Part shown: positions 1 through 8,843 of the stretch, one piece after another
Position numbering within the stretch: position 1 is the first letter of the stretch
Layout: every line of letters starts with the position of its first letter
DNA from: Marinomonas algicola
GTDB lineage: Bacteria; Pseudomonadota; Gammaproteobacteria; Pseudomonadales; Marinomonadaceae
Assembly (NCBI RefSeq): GCF_014805825.1
Contig: NZ_CP061941.1
Coordinates: forward strand, 3,596,001-3,660,000
Direction: 5' to 3'
DNA: 64,000 bases
The notes under the pieces: model-generated
What the model saw: only the letters and a program-made list of their open reading frames with translations
What the model was told of the DNA's origin: nothing
Database searches by the model: none
Program-made: the position numbers and the translations under genes

Positions 1-201
1 ATTGACATTGCTGACGCCGATAAAACCACGTTGTTTAAAAGTGACCAACCACTTCCGACGTTGCAAGAAGTCGGCGATTTATTAATCGAAGCGGCGATGG
101 ACAGAGCCCAAGGAAATCAATCTCTCGCTTCTCGTTTATTAGGTATATCTCAACCCGCTCTTAGCAAACGGCTAAAAAAGAAGCTAAACGAACCCCTATA
201 A
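1..201 (+). CDS. C-terminal end of a sigma-54-dependent activator (partial)
   Basis: The first 66 codons of the window are open and end at TAA. The last 40 residues form a Fis-type helix-turn-helix with the pattern GNQSLASRLLGISQPALSKRLK. This is the usual DNA-binding tail of NtrC/DctD-type activators that work with RNA polymerase sigma-54. The AAA+ and receiver or sensor parts lie outside the window, so its signal cannot be read. A strong sigma-54 promoter follows 164 bp downstream, before the symporter gene, which makes that gene the likely target. The family is seen in the sequence; the target is inferred. Confidence 0.8.
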   Translation: MDIADADKTTLFKSDQPLPTLQEVGDLLIEAAMDRAQGNQSLASRLLGISQPALSKRLKKKLNEPL

Positions 202-364
202 CTTTTGGCACGTCATAACTATAGTAATAGTTACTTATCTTATTGAAAAATAACTACTTTAAATTAATTGCACACCATTTTCTATTCCTTTTGTTATACC
301 CATTCAACCTCTTAAGAATAAAGTAAAACCTTATTATTCAATAACTTAAATCCAATAACAACTC

Positions 365-380
365 TGGCACTACTATTGCT
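365..380 (+). promoter_or_regulatory. sigma-54 (-24/-12) promoter of the symporter gene
   Basis: TGGCACTACTATTGCT matches the consensus TGGCAC-N5-TTGCW exactly. GG and GC are separated by the required 10 bp. It lies about 210 bp before the symporter start and just downstream of a gene for a sigma-54 activator. The expected transcript start is near 392, giving a leader of about 200 nt. Confidence 0.85.
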
Positions 381-432
381 ATGTTAATACTCAACTTACG
401 TACCAAAACAAGTAGTAGCGTACTGGAATGAA

Positions 433-475
433 TTCAAAACGTACTGACAGGGGACACTCTGCAGTACGTTTTGAA
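433..475. repeat. Perfect 14-bp inverted repeat in the symporter leader
   Basis: The arms are TTCAAAACGTACTG (433-446) and CAGTACGTTTTGAA (462-475), with a 15-nt loop. It lies downstream of the predicted sigma-54 start site, so it would be transcribed as a stable stem-loop. No T-run follows, so it is not an intrinsic terminator. It could be an operator or an mRNA leader structure. The rest of the gap 202-589 holds nothing else I can recognise. Confidence 0.7.
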
Positions 476-589
476 CCTCAGACATAGAGTTCAACATCAA
501 AAACGTCAAGGTTAATGTCAGCCTATAACCTAGGTTTTCAGACAATCTTCAAAAAATAAAACTAAAAAATAGAAAAAAGGAAATCGTTC

Positions 590-1834
590 ATGACCAATGA
601 AACAAAAACCAATTTTTGGAGTGGTCTCGCGCTCTGGAAAAAAATCTTAATCGGTATGGTACTCGGCGTCATTGTTGGCTCTATCATGGGGCCAAGCGCT
701 GAAATACTAAAGCCGATTGGCACTCTTTTCATCAATGCCATTAAAATGCTCATCGTACCACTGGTGTTTTGCTCTCTAATTGTGGGCATAACCTCCATGA
801 AAGATACCAGCAAAATGGGAAGAATTGGTCTGAAAGCCATTGTTTTGTATCTAGGGACAACCGCGGTGGCCATCACTATTGGATTGACGTTAGCCAATAT
901 TTTTCTCCCTGGCGTAGGCTTAAACATGACGATAACGGACCCAAATGCCGTTGGTAAAGAAGCGCCGGCGTTAGTTCAAACCTTGCTAAACATGATCCCA
1001 AAAAACCCAATTAATGCTTTGGCTTCTGGTAATATTTTACAAATTATCATCTTTGCTTTGGGTCTAGGCATTGCACTCACACTATGTGGTGAAAAAGGCG
1101 AGCCAGCCATCAAGGTGTTTGAAAGTTTAGCTGAGGCCATGTACAAGCTAACTGAAATCGTTATGAAGCTTGCGCCTTACGGGGTATTCGGCTTAATGGC
1201 TTGGGTGGCTGGTAAGTACGGTATGGACATTCTATTACCTCTAATCAAAGTTATCACAGCGGTATATATTGGTTGTTTATTGCATGTATTGGTTTTCTAT
1301 ACTGGCATGATCAGCGTTATTGGCCGTTTAAATCCAATCATCTATCTAAAAGGTTTGATTAACCCCGCCGCGGTTGCATTCACAACGACAAGCAGCTCCG
1401 GCACATTACCGGCTACGATTAAGGCATCGCGCGAAGAGATGGGTGTCTCCAAAGGCATTTCCAGCTTTGTTTTGCCTCTTGGAGCAACCATCAATATGGA
1501 TGGTACGGCCTTGTATCAAGGAGTGTGTGCTTTGTTCATTGCTCAGGCATTCGGTATTGATTTAGAGTTCTCCGACTATATTGTCATTATCCTTACCTCA
1601 ACTCTTGCTTCTGTCGGTACAGCTGGCGTACCAGGAGCAGGATTAATTATGCTGTCTCTTGTTTTAACGACCGTAGGCTTGCCGCTAGAAGGTTTGGCTA
1701 TCGTGGCTGGTATTGACCGTATTTTAGATATGGCCCGAACCAGCGTGAACGTTTGCGGTGACTTGATGGTTACTGTACTGGTGGGTAAAAGTGAAAATGA
1801 ATTAGATGAGTCTATTTATAATAAAACAGCTTAA
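590..1834 (+). CDS. Dicarboxylate/amino acid:cation symporter (DAACS family)
   Basis: This is a 414-residue inner-membrane secondary transporter of the glutamate/C4-dicarboxylate family (GltP, DctA, SstT). Family marks are the serine-rich hairpin TSSSGTLPA near residue 267 and GATINMDGTALYQ near residue 298, followed by a glycine-rich GVPGAG loop and a C-terminal DRxLDMxRT-like segment (DRILDMARTSVNVCGD). The length is normal. A GGAAA Shine-Dalgarno lies just before ATG 590. The substrate is probably a C4-dicarboxylate or acidic amino acid, carried with Na+ or H+; the sequence alone does not decide. The gene stands alone, with its own sigma-54 promoter and a terminator behind it. Sigma-54 control by an adjacent activator recalls DctBD control of dctA. 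Confidence 0.9.
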   Translation: MTNETKTNFWSGLALWKKILIGMVLGVIVGSIMGPSAEILKPIGTLFINAIKMLIVPLVFCSLIVGITSMKDTSKMGRIGLKAIVLYLGTTAVAITIGLTLANIFLPGVGLNMTITDPNAVGKEAPALVQTLLNMIPKNPINALASGNILQIIIFALGLGIALTLCGEKGEPAIKVFESLAEAMYKLTEIVMKLAPYGVFGLMAWVAGKYGMDILLPLIKVITAVYIGCLLHVLVFYTGMISVIGRLNPIIYLKGLINPAAVAFTTTSSSGTLPATIKASREEMGVSKGISSFVLPLGATINMDGTALYQGVCALFIAQAFGIDLEFSDYIVIILTSTLASVGTAGVPGAGLIMLSLVLTTVGLPLEGLAIVAGIDRILDMARTSVNVCGDLMVTVLVGKSENELDESIYNKTA

Positions 1835-1865
1835 TAAATAGACTTTGACACTCTAACACGACCCC

Positions 1866-1899
1866 CCCCTATTGCTCAAAACGCAATAGGGGATTTTTT
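1866..1899 (+). terminator. Intrinsic terminator of the symporter gene
   Basis: A 10-bp stem, CCCCTATTGC / GCAATAGGGG, with a 7-nt loop is followed by ATTTTTT. It lies about 30 bp after the symporter stop. Confidence 0.9.
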
Positions 1900-2061
1900 A
1901 ATTCATTAAGCTTATGGTACTCACCGCTAGCAGGGCACCCTTAACCAAATTGGTTCTCGCCTGTAAACAATAAGCTCGCTCCTCATTCTTGATTAAATCG
2001 CGTACTCAACGTACCGTTAGCCTACTTTAATTAGCTTAATGTTTTTCGTAGGAGACAATGA

Positions 2062-3045
2062 ATGACCTATTTTGTCGGCGCTTATGCTTCTTCACCATCA
2101 GGTGAATCATGGAACCCCGAATTAGAAGCGGAATTTTATTCCAAGCTCAAACAAGAACCGAATATAAAAGGTTTAGAGCACCCTTTTCTTGGTTCTTTAC
2201 ATCCTTATGACGACACTTGGTTCCTCGAAAACATAGACCCTACCTGGAACTTCGTTTTTACCTGCATTCCAGGCACAATGAATGAACTGGGGAAAAACCC
2301 AGAGTTTGGACTCGCCTCCACCTCCGAGTCAGGTCGTTTGGCCGCACTGGCGTTTCTAGAAAAAGCCAGAGTTGCCATAAAACAGCTTAATTCTCATCTA
2401 GGTAGGCAAGCCGTAACCGCTATTCAAATACACTCTGCACCAAAGCAACCGGAGGGAACCTCCTCAAAGTCGGCTTTTCAAACTTCGTTGGACGCGCTTT
2501 TAGCGTGGGACTGGGATGGTGCAAAAGTGGTTGTTGAGCATTGTGATACTCTCCTAGATGAGCACCCACCTGCAAAAGGCTTCTTATCGCTTGCAGAAGA
2601 AGCCAGCGCCATAATAACCGCAAACCGTACCGCTCACAGGAATAATCTCAAAAACAGTGTGGGAATGGTGATTAATTGGGGAAGATCCGTTATTGAAACA
2701 CGCCACCCTGAAGGCGCAATACAGCATATACACTACCTTAATGAAAAAAGATTACTCTGCGGTATTATGTTCTCTGGTGTTTCAGATAAAGAGTCAGAAT
2801 TCGGCGTATGGCAAGACTCTCATATGCCACCAACGGCCGCGACCGAGCACGCTAAAGGCGAGTCTGACTCACTGATGTCAGCCGAAGAAATCCATAAATG
2901 TTTACGAACCGCAAAGGCCAAAGAAAACAAAGAACTTATTTTAGGTATTAAATTAGGCATTCGCCCTAGCGCAGCGTCGATTGAAGATCGCATTGCTTAT
3001 AACGCAAATGCACTCTCCATTTTAGATGATTTTTTTACTAAATAA
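2062..3045 (+). CDS. DUF4862-like protein of unknown function
   Basis: This is a 327-residue soluble protein with no signal peptide. It starts MTYFVGAYASSPSG and carries scattered acidic and histidine motifs (IQIHSAP, VVVEHCDTL, LGIKLGIRP). The alternating strand/helix character suggests a TIM-barrel-like fold. I recall such proteins as DUF4862; this is recognition from memory, not a search. GGAGACA precedes ATG 2062. The gene is monocistronic between the terminated symporter and a convergent monooxygenase. Substrate and reaction are unknown. The His and Glu residues on predicted strand ends would suit a sugar- or metal-binding role, but that is a guess. Confidence 0.6.
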   Translation: MTYFVGAYASSPSGESWNPELEAEFYSKLKQEPNIKGLEHPFLGSLHPYDDTWFLENIDPTWNFVFTCIPGTMNELGKNPEFGLASTSESGRLAALAFLEKARVAIKQLNSHLGRQAVTAIQIHSAPKQPEGTSSKSAFQTSLDALLAWDWDGAKVVVEHCDTLLDEHPPAKGFLSLAEEASAIITANRTAHRNNLKNSVGMVINWGRSVIETRHPEGAIQHIHYLNEKRLLCGIMFSGVSDKESEFGVWQDSHMPPTAATEHAKGESDSLMSAEEIHKCLRTAKAKENKELILGIKLGIRPSAASIEDRIAYNANALSILDDFFTK

Positions 3046-3185
3046 CTTATTAGAGACCTTTAGAGGATAAAAGCGGTATAAGGGCTTAATTTATACACAA
3101 AAACAGGCGAACCTAATTAAAAAACAGCAACACGCGTTTTTGTGGATAGTTTGCAAAAACGAAGAGTAGAGATCGACTGGCGACC

Positions 3186-4406
3186 CTATTTGGTCACATC
3201 ATAGCCATATAAAGGGTCTAATTTAGACGACACAAGGGAGGGTAAAGCCTTTGATGCCATATTAATCATGTTTAAGCGTATACGGCCTAACGCTCCCCCT
3301 TTCATGTGGTATAAATCCGCATTGTCTCGAGACATAGCTTGGACTTTACTGGCTCGAGGTAAGCGTACAAGCGTATACCGTTTTAACGCGTGCTGGACAC
3401 GCTGTTGATCTTGCATATTGGTGGAAGACAGCTCTTTCGCTAAGACATAAGCATCTTCTAAGGCCATGGCAGCCCCTTGTGCCATAAAAGGCAACATTGG
3501 GTGGCAAGCATCACCTAATAACACCACCCGCTTTAAGTGCCACTTAGCTAATGGTTCGCGACCAAAAAGCCCCCATAAGAAAGTTTCCTCTACCGATTCT
3601 AATAATTGAGTCACTTCAGGATGCCAACCAGAAAAGGCGCGCTTTAAATGCTCCGCATCGCCTTGGGTATTCCAAGATTCAGAAGCCCATTCTTTTCGCT
3701 CTTCAACGGCCACAAAGTTAATGAGCTTCCCTCCACGTAAATAGTAGGTGACTAAATGACGTCCAGGTCCAACCCAAACCGTTGCATCCGGTTTAATCAG
3801 ATGCGGTGGCAACTTATCCGTGGGGACAACGCCTCTCCAGGCCACTTGCCCGGTAAAAACAGGGGCGTTTACATCATGGTTAAAATCGTCAACGGTTTGC
3901 AGTTGAGCAAGTACGTTCGAACGTATTCCATCAGCACCAATCAGAAGGGACGCCGAATCAGTCGTACCATCTTCCAAAGTAATCCTTACCTGATGATCGT
4001 CTTGGGTGAAACTGATTAACCTCGAATTAAGTCGTATATCAACACCAATGTCAGTCGCTGCATCCAAAAGAAGTGCATGTAAATCCGCTCGATGCAAATG
4101 TAAATAAGGCGATTGATAGCGCTGTTCTGCGACTTTTCCTAATTCTGCCTTTAAAAAATACGAGCCTTTTTGGTAGTGTCTCAGTACCGCATTTTGTGGC
4201 ACAAAAGCCACCTTGTTTACCTGTTCACTAAGTCCTAATGCTTCTAAGACTTTCATTGCATTTGGGCTCATTTGCAGTCCGGCACCTACTTCACCTAATT
4301 GAGATGACTGTTCAAATACCTGCACGGAAAACCCTCGCTGAGCGAAGGACAAAGCCGCACACAAGCCACCAATACCGGCACCCGCAATTACAATCTTTTG
4401 TTTCAT
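3186..4406 (-). CDS. FAD-dependent monooxygenase (salicylate hydroxylase-like)
   Basis: This 406-residue protein belongs to the group A flavin aromatic hydroxylases. It shows the FAD dinucleotide fold GAGIGG (residues 9-14) with the acidic end of strand 2 (VFEQ), the conserved R in HRADLH near 106, the DG motif GADGIR (157-162), and the second FAD motif GDACHPMLPFMAQGAAMALEDA near 300. Families of this type hydroxylate aromatic acids such as salicylate or 3-hydroxybenzoate using NAD(P)H and O2. No ring-cleavage gene adjoins it, so the substrate is unknown. It is divergent from the chemoreceptor gene across a 242-bp gap that contains a large palindrome. Confidence 0.85.
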   Translation of the reverse strand: MKQKIVIAGAGIGGLCAALSFAQRGFSVQVFEQSSQLGEVGAGLQMSPNAMKVLEALGLSEQVNKVAFVPQNAVLRHYQKGSYFLKAELGKVAEQRYQSPYLHLHRADLHALLLDAATDIGVDIRLNSRLISFTQDDHQVRITLEDGTTDSASLLIGADGIRSNVLAQLQTVDDFNHDVNAPVFTGQVAWRGVVPTDKLPPHLIKPDATVWVGPGRHLVTYYLRGGKLINFVAVEERKEWASESWNTQGDAEHLKRAFSGWHPEVTQLLESVEETFLWGLFGREPLAKWHLKRVVLLGDACHPMLPFMAQGAAMALEDAYVLAKELSSTNMQDQQRVQHALKRYTLVRLPRASKVQAMSRDNADLYHMKGGALGRIRLNMINMASKALPSLVSSKLDPLYGYDVTK

Positions 4407-4472
4407 TAATGGACCTTTTTGTTAAAAAACAGTGAAGATAACGCAAGGAAATATAAACGATACCTACAATAA

Positions 4473-4524
4473 AAGAATGTTTCGGATCAAAAAAAATTCA
4501 TTTTTTTTGATCCGAAACATTCTT
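4473..4524. repeat. Perfect 25-bp palindrome between divergent genes
   Basis: Left arm 4473-4497 and right arm 4500-4524 are exact reverse complements. Each has a GATC-containing core and an 8-bp A or T run that meets at the centre. The dyad therefore ends inward in A8/T8, and the T-run lies inside the stem, not after it. That is not the form of an intrinsic terminator, and no gene converges on it. It lies 67 bp before the monooxygenase start and 125 bp before the chemoreceptor start. It may be an operator or a cruciform-prone site. Confidence 0.85.
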
Positions 4525-4648
4525 ATGATACGTATTTTCAAGGCATGTAGATTAGCGAAAGCATGGTTTACAACCTATCATTATAAGAGAATAAATCATT
4601 TTTAAGAGCACTGAAGTGCACTCTTTCCTAGTTAATCAAAGGTAATTT

Positions 4649-6148
4649 ATGAACAGTCCAAAGCCTAATAACGATCCTAATGATCTTTTTATCTACAAAG
4701 TCTTACTTGCACAAGCCCCCATGCTTTTTGTAAGTGGATTAGTTGGAGAAAAGTTATTCATTTTTTCCAGTATATGTGCGTTGGCCACACTACTGCTTAC
4801 ACAAATAAGCTATAGCATGTTTAAAAACACCACAACATTTAGCTTTATTGCCGCATTTTTGATGATGCTCACTTCGGCCGCGTTAATACAATCTCAAATG
4901 GGAATGATAGAAGCCCACTTTCATATCTTTGTCACCATGGTTGTTTTTCTAGTGTATCAAAAATGGCAGCCGCTCGTTATTAGCTTGATTACCGTGGCCA
5001 TACATCATGTTGCCTTTATGATATTACAAAGCAACCATGTGTCTATCGGCGATATGCCAATTATGTTGTTGCCTTACGCTGATCATAGTATGGCCGTTGT
5101 TATGGTTCATGCTGCCTTTGCGGCTATGGAGACTGGCACTTTGATCTTTATGGCTCAGCAGATGCGCCAAAGTTCATCCGCAAATAGTAACATAGCGAAC
5201 GCCATACAAAAGATTTCTGCAGACAATGATTTAACGGTCCGCATCAAAGACCCTAAAACAGAAATTGAATCTGTATTTAATACCTTCATTCTGCAGTTAT
5301 CGGCCTTGTTTAAAGATTATCAAAACATAGCATTTAAATTGACAGAGGCCAGCCATGTGGTTTTCTCTATTGGGGAGCAAGCAAACCTAAAATCCCAAGA
5401 AAGCATTGTGGCGTCCCATAAAATGGCTAATACAGCCAACGATATTACTGAAATTATGAACGACGTATCCGTCAGTATTCATCAAACGTCACTGGAAGCC
5501 GCAGAGGTAGAAACGTCTACATTAAATGACAGTACACAAGCCCTTAAAATCATGGATGATATGCAATCTTTGGAAAAGGATACCATTAGTATTGCCGCCT
5601 CGTTAAATGAACTCACTACTGATGTTGGCTCAATAACAACACTACTTCAGTCGATCAGAGGCATATCAGAGCAAACTAATTTATTGGCCTTGAATGCCGC
5701 TATCGAAGCCGCTAGAGCTGGGGAGACAGGACGCGGGTTTGCCGTTGTCGCAGATGAAGTTCGCACGCTTGCAAAACGTTCGAGTGAATCCACAGACGAA
5801 ATAGAAAAGGTCCTTGATAGATTAAATTTAAGTGCCAAAAAAACAGTGGAATCAATGGAGTCTGGTAAACACAGAACATCCTCTAATGTACTCAACACCA
5901 AATCCATATCAGATGGGCTAGTCGAACGCTCACAACAAGTCAGTAAAGTAGCCCATCAGAGTCAAAAAGCATCTCAAGAGACCAAAGATCAAGAAACCTC
6001 TCTTAAGACAATCTCTGATCAGCTCAGAGAAAATGCCGAAGCAACAAATGCTATGGCCTTAACCATGGAAAAATTGGCCCAAACGTCTAAAGATATTCTA
6101 TTAGTAACAGAAGAATACCAACATAAGTCCGCTGTCTATAAAGTCTAA
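4649..6148 (+). CDS. Methyl-accepting chemotaxis protein with a multi-pass membrane sensor
   Basis: This is a 499-residue chemoreceptor. Residues 15-170 hold about six hydrophobic segments, with conserved-looking His residues (AHFHIF near 91, AIHHVAF near 119). The usual two-helix periplasmic sensor is absent. The cytoplasmic part is a long coiled coil whose hairpin tip carries the diagnostic sequence NLLALNAAIEAARAGE, then GRGFAVVADEVRTLA (residues 350-377). A short HAMP-like linker may lie at 180-215. No CheR-binding NWETF-type pentapeptide is seen at the C-terminus. It would signal to CheA/CheW from the inner membrane. The ligand is unknown. The gene is monocistronic. Confidence 0.9.
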   Translation: MNSPKPNNDPNDLFIYKVLLAQAPMLFVSGLVGEKLFIFSSICALATLLLTQISYSMFKNTTTFSFIAAFLMMLTSAALIQSQMGMIEAHFHIFVTMVVFLVYQKWQPLVISLITVAIHHVAFMILQSNHVSIGDMPIMLLPYADHSMAVVMVHAAFAAMETGTLIFMAQQMRQSSSANSNIANAIQKISADNDLTVRIKDPKTEIESVFNTFILQLSALFKDYQNIAFKLTEASHVVFSIGEQANLKSQESIVASHKMANTANDITEIMNDVSVSIHQTSLEAAEVETSTLNDSTQALKIMDDMQSLEKDTISIAASLNELTTDVGSITTLLQSIRGISEQTNLLALNAAIEAARAGETGRGFAVVADEVRTLAKRSSESTDEIEKVLDRLNLSAKKTVESMESGKHRTSSNVLNTKSISDGLVERSQQVSKVAHQSQKASQETKDQETSLKTISDQLRENAEATNAMALTMEKLAQTSKDILLVTEEYQHKSAVYKV

Positions 6149-6288
6149 CGAGCTCGTTTAGGAAGGTGAATGCCGCTCACCTTCCTATTGTTTACTCGAT
6201 CCCATTTGTTAAATGTGCTACTTTCCTGCCCCTTTTGCAAAAAGTCGTTAGTTACTGATTATCGGCTGTACTTTTTAGGAACCCAAAC

Positions 6289-7668
6289 ATGATCACTGGT
6301 TTAGACTACGGGACCTCTAACTGCGCTCTTTCAGCCCGTCAAAAAAACTCAGCCGAGGGCTCTAAGATCGCCCTAGTACCACTAGAAAATAGCAAACATT
6401 TTATTCCTTCAACGCTTTATGCACTTGAAAGGGAGCTTATTGTTGAGTCTGTTGCGAAGAACATACAAAGAAAGGAAACCCAGCAACATTTTATCAACCA
6501 TCGCCGTAATCAATTAGCACAAGCTAATCGTGTTCGTTTAACCCATGATATTGCCACCAATGAGCAAGCTTTATTTTTTGGCCGAGAGGCCTTTTCACAC
6601 TATTTAGAGCAGCCGGATGAAGGCTATTTTGTTAAATCCCCCAAATCCTTCCTCGGAAGCAGTGGCTTTCGCCCACAGTTTATTGAATTTTTCGAAGACA
6701 TTGTTACCGCGATGATGCAGAACATAAAAGACAAAGCGGAAGCGCATTTGGGTGCGGCCTTAACCAACACCGTTATTGGCCGTCCAGTTAATTTCCAAGG
6801 CATCAACTCTGAAAACAGTAATGCTCAAGCTCTGTCTATCCTAACAACAGCGGCCAAGCGTGCAGGATACAAAGAAGTCGAATTCCTCTATGAGCCCATT
6901 GCCGCCGGGTTTGCCTTTGAAGAACAGTTAACACAAGACAAAACGGTACTGGTTATCGATATTGGTGGCGGTACGTCGGACTGTGCCATGGTGAGAATGG
7001 GACCAAGCTATCGTAAGAAAACAGATCGTTCAGAGGATTTTTTAAGCCATACGGGTGAACGAGTTGGTGGTAATGACTTAGACATACAACTCGCAGGAAA
7101 AAACTTTATGCCATTATTTGGCATGGAGTCGGAACTGAAAAATGGTTTACCTATGCCGACACAGATTTTTTGGAATGCCGTCACAACGAACGATGTCAGT
7201 GCTCAGGCTCACTTTAACAGTTTGCCCACCGAGATGAGTTTAGAGCAAATGTTACGAGATACAAAGGAGCCTAAATTACTCAATCGGCTACGGCTTTTAC
7301 GTGATAATAAGCAAAACTTCCAACTGGTTCGCGATGCAGAACAATGCAAAATTGCCCTATCTAATGCATTGAACAACCAAGTGGATCTCAGTTACATAGA
7401 AAAAGACTTGTTTTGTACGGTATCAAGAGACGACTACCAAAAAGCCATTCAACCACCTTTGTCAAAAATGATGTCCTTAATGACTCAAGCCGTAAAAGAC
7501 GCGGGGGAAACACCGGATGTGGTCTTTGTTACTGGAGGATCGGCTCAATCTCCTATTATACGCGATGCCATTAAGCAGACATTGGGTGATGTAGACATTT
7601 TAGATGGTGATCATTTTGGCAGTGTGGCGGCCGGTTTGGGGGTCTGGGCTGAGCGCATTTTTGCCTAA
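6289..7668 (+). CDS. yegD: Hsp70-family chaperone-like protein YegD
   Basis: This 459-residue actin/Hsp70-fold ATPase closely follows E. coli YegD (about 450 residues) along its length. Shared motifs include DYGTSNCA at the start, YFVKSPKSFLG near 112, VIGRPVNFQG near 162, the phosphate-2 loop DIGGGTSDC near 224, GERVGGNDLDI near 257 and the adenosine motif TGGSAQSP near 415. It lacks the DnaK peptide-binding and lid domains, as YegD does. No dnaJ or grpE is adjacent. Family knowledge does not give a firm client or role. It is monocistronic; the hairpin behind it serves the opposite strand. Confidence 0.9.
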   Translation: MITGLDYGTSNCALSARQKNSAEGSKIALVPLENSKHFIPSTLYALERELIVESVAKNIQRKETQQHFINHRRNQLAQANRVRLTHDIATNEQALFFGREAFSHYLEQPDEGYFVKSPKSFLGSSGFRPQFIEFFEDIVTAMMQNIKDKAEAHLGAALTNTVIGRPVNFQGINSENSNAQALSILTTAAKRAGYKEVEFLYEPIAAGFAFEEQLTQDKTVLVIDIGGGTSDCAMVRMGPSYRKKTDRSEDFLSHTGERVGGNDLDIQLAGKNFMPLFGMESELKNGLPMPTQIFWNAVTTNDVSAQAHFNSLPTEMSLEQMLRDTKEPKLLNRLRLLRDNKQNFQLVRDAEQCKIALSNALNNQVDLSYIEKDLFCTVSRDDYQKAIQPPLSKMMSLMTQAVKDAGETPDVVFVTGGSAQSPIIRDAIKQTLGDVDILDGDHFGSVAAGLGVWAERIFA

Positions 7669-7693
7669 TATGAAAAGAAGTGGCGCTAATGAC

Positions 7694-7731
7694 AAAAAAA
7701 GCGAAGTCTACAACCTTTGTTGTAGACTTCG
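7694..7731 (-). terminator. Terminator of the eptA-PAP2-dgkA operon
   Basis: A perfect 13-bp stem (CGAAGTCTACAAC and its complement, 4-nt loop) is followed on the minus strand by GC and seven T. It lies just behind the dgkA stop. On the plus strand no T-run follows, so it acts for the minus strand. Confidence 0.9.
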
Positions 7732-7757
7732 GGAAGGTTGAGTCCTAAAGCGAAATC

Positions 7758-8120
7758 CTAGAAAAAAAATACCGCTATCCAAGTATAAAGGCAGAGTAAA
7801 ACACTGATAAACACCGCCGCAGATCCCGTGTCTTTTGCTAACCCTGACAAGGGATGAAAATCAAGTCCAATACGATCAACCGTTGCTTCAATCGCCGTAT
7901 TAACTAATTCCATTAACAGTACCAACATCAATGAAAAGATAAGAAAAATCCTCTCAAGTTTGGCAACATCCGCAATCAGTGCAATAGGAACCAGTATCAA
8001 AGCTAAAATCACCTCTTGCCTAAAAGCCGCTTCGTATAAAACATTATGTCGCAACCCTTTCCAGGAATACCCAGCCGCAAATAAGATTCGCTTAAGACCC
8101 GTGTGTTTCGTTATTTTCAT
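7758..8120 (-). CDS. dgkA: Diacylglycerol kinase DgkA
   Basis: This 120-residue membrane protein has three transmembrane helices and has the standard length of prokaryotic DgkA. The family signatures are EAAFRQE (30-36) and ELVNTAIEATVDR (71-83), then KDTGSAAV (96-103). It phosphorylates diacylglycerol to phosphatidic acid in the inner membrane with ATP. Its start overlaps the end of the PAP2 gene by 29 bp, and eptA lies two genes upstream. EptA-type enzymes release diacylglycerol when they take phosphoethanolamine from phosphatidylethanolamine, so co-transcription suggests recycling of that product. The reaction is family knowledge; the coupling is inferred from the operon. Confidence 0.95.
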   Translation of the reverse strand: MKITKHTGLKRILFAAGYSWKGLRHNVLYEAAFRQEVILALILVPIALIADVAKLERIFLIFSLMLVLLMELVNTAIEATVDRIGLDFHPLSGLAKDTGSAAVFISVLLCLYTWIAVFFF

Positions 8121-8841
8121 GCGTTGAATACCTTAAACTAGGAATAAAAGATCTGATACGAGTGAGACGCTCAGAATTCAGCAAGAGAGCAATGCTGTAA
8201 GCCATAAGCCAAGAAAAAATCATGCTCACTAAAGTGTGACTTAAAAAGTGGTGACCAATCAGCATTTTATAGCCCCCCATCAGCCAACCGATCGTTAAAG
8301 CACACCCTATGGCTTGAATACGTCCTTTTCTCGTCCTCGCGAGAAAAAAGAGTGACACTAAAGCAAACCCGCCACTGGCATGAGCGGCCGGAAAACAGCG
8401 TTGCGCTTGAGTTGGTTTTACCCCTTCAGGATAAGCCTCAAATACAACCACATATGGCACGTTCCCACCATAGTTTGTTAACTGATAAGGACAGGCTACA
8501 TTACTGATATCTTTAGCAAAAGCGACAGCTAATGGGATGAATACCAAGGATAAAAAGACAACCATTAAGCCAGTAAATCTTACTTTTACCCAAGTTTTAT
8601 TTCTAAAAAACAACAATAAAATCAATATGGTAAGTGCAAAAAGCACCAAAGACGCTTTCACTCCATCATAAAACACCAAATGCGCAATACTGGTTTTGTC
8701 TAGTATCAGAACCCAATGCTTCTCTGAAAAATTATATAAGGCATTCTGCACAACGACATCAAGCGATGTTGTTTCAAATATCATCATGGTTAACAATAAT
8801 AAAAGAAGCGTGTAGATCACTGGTTTTATAGAAAGGGTCAT
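8092..8841 (-). CDS. PAP2-family membrane phosphatase
   Basis: This is a 249-residue multi-pass protein with five or six hydrophobic segments. The catalytic core is recognisable as FPAAHASGG (normally PSGH or PAGHASGG) near residue 148, and GHHFLSHTLVS near 198. The first motif is present as a loose K...CPYQL..YGG segment. The Gly before the catalytic His is replaced by Ala, a mild deviation. Enzymes in this position act on lipid phosphates, for example the lipid A 1-phosphate or undecaprenyl pyrophosphate. The gene lies 2 bp after eptA and overlaps dgkA, so it belongs to the same lipid-modification operon. The exact substrate is not determined. Confidence 0.8.
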   Translation of the reverse strand: MTLSIKPVIYTLLLLLLTMMIFETTSLDVVVQNALYNFSEKHWVLILDKTSIAHLVFYDGVKASLVLFALTILILLLFFRNKTWVKVRFTGLMVVFLSLVFIPLAVAFAKDISNVACPYQLTNYGGNVPYVVVFEAYPEGVKPTQAQRCFPAAHASGGFALVSLFFLARTRKGRIQAIGCALTIGWLMGGYKMLIGHHFLSHTLVSMIFSWLMAYSIALLLNSERLTRIRSFIPSLRYSTHENNETHGS

Positions 8842-8843
8842 GG

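Noticed and set aside
562..927. Open frame of 121 codons on the minus strand
   Set aside because: It lies antisense inside the symporter gene and has no family features.
4473..4524. Bidirectional terminator
   Set aside because: The A and T runs lie inside the stem and the flanking genes diverge from it, so nothing needs stopping there.
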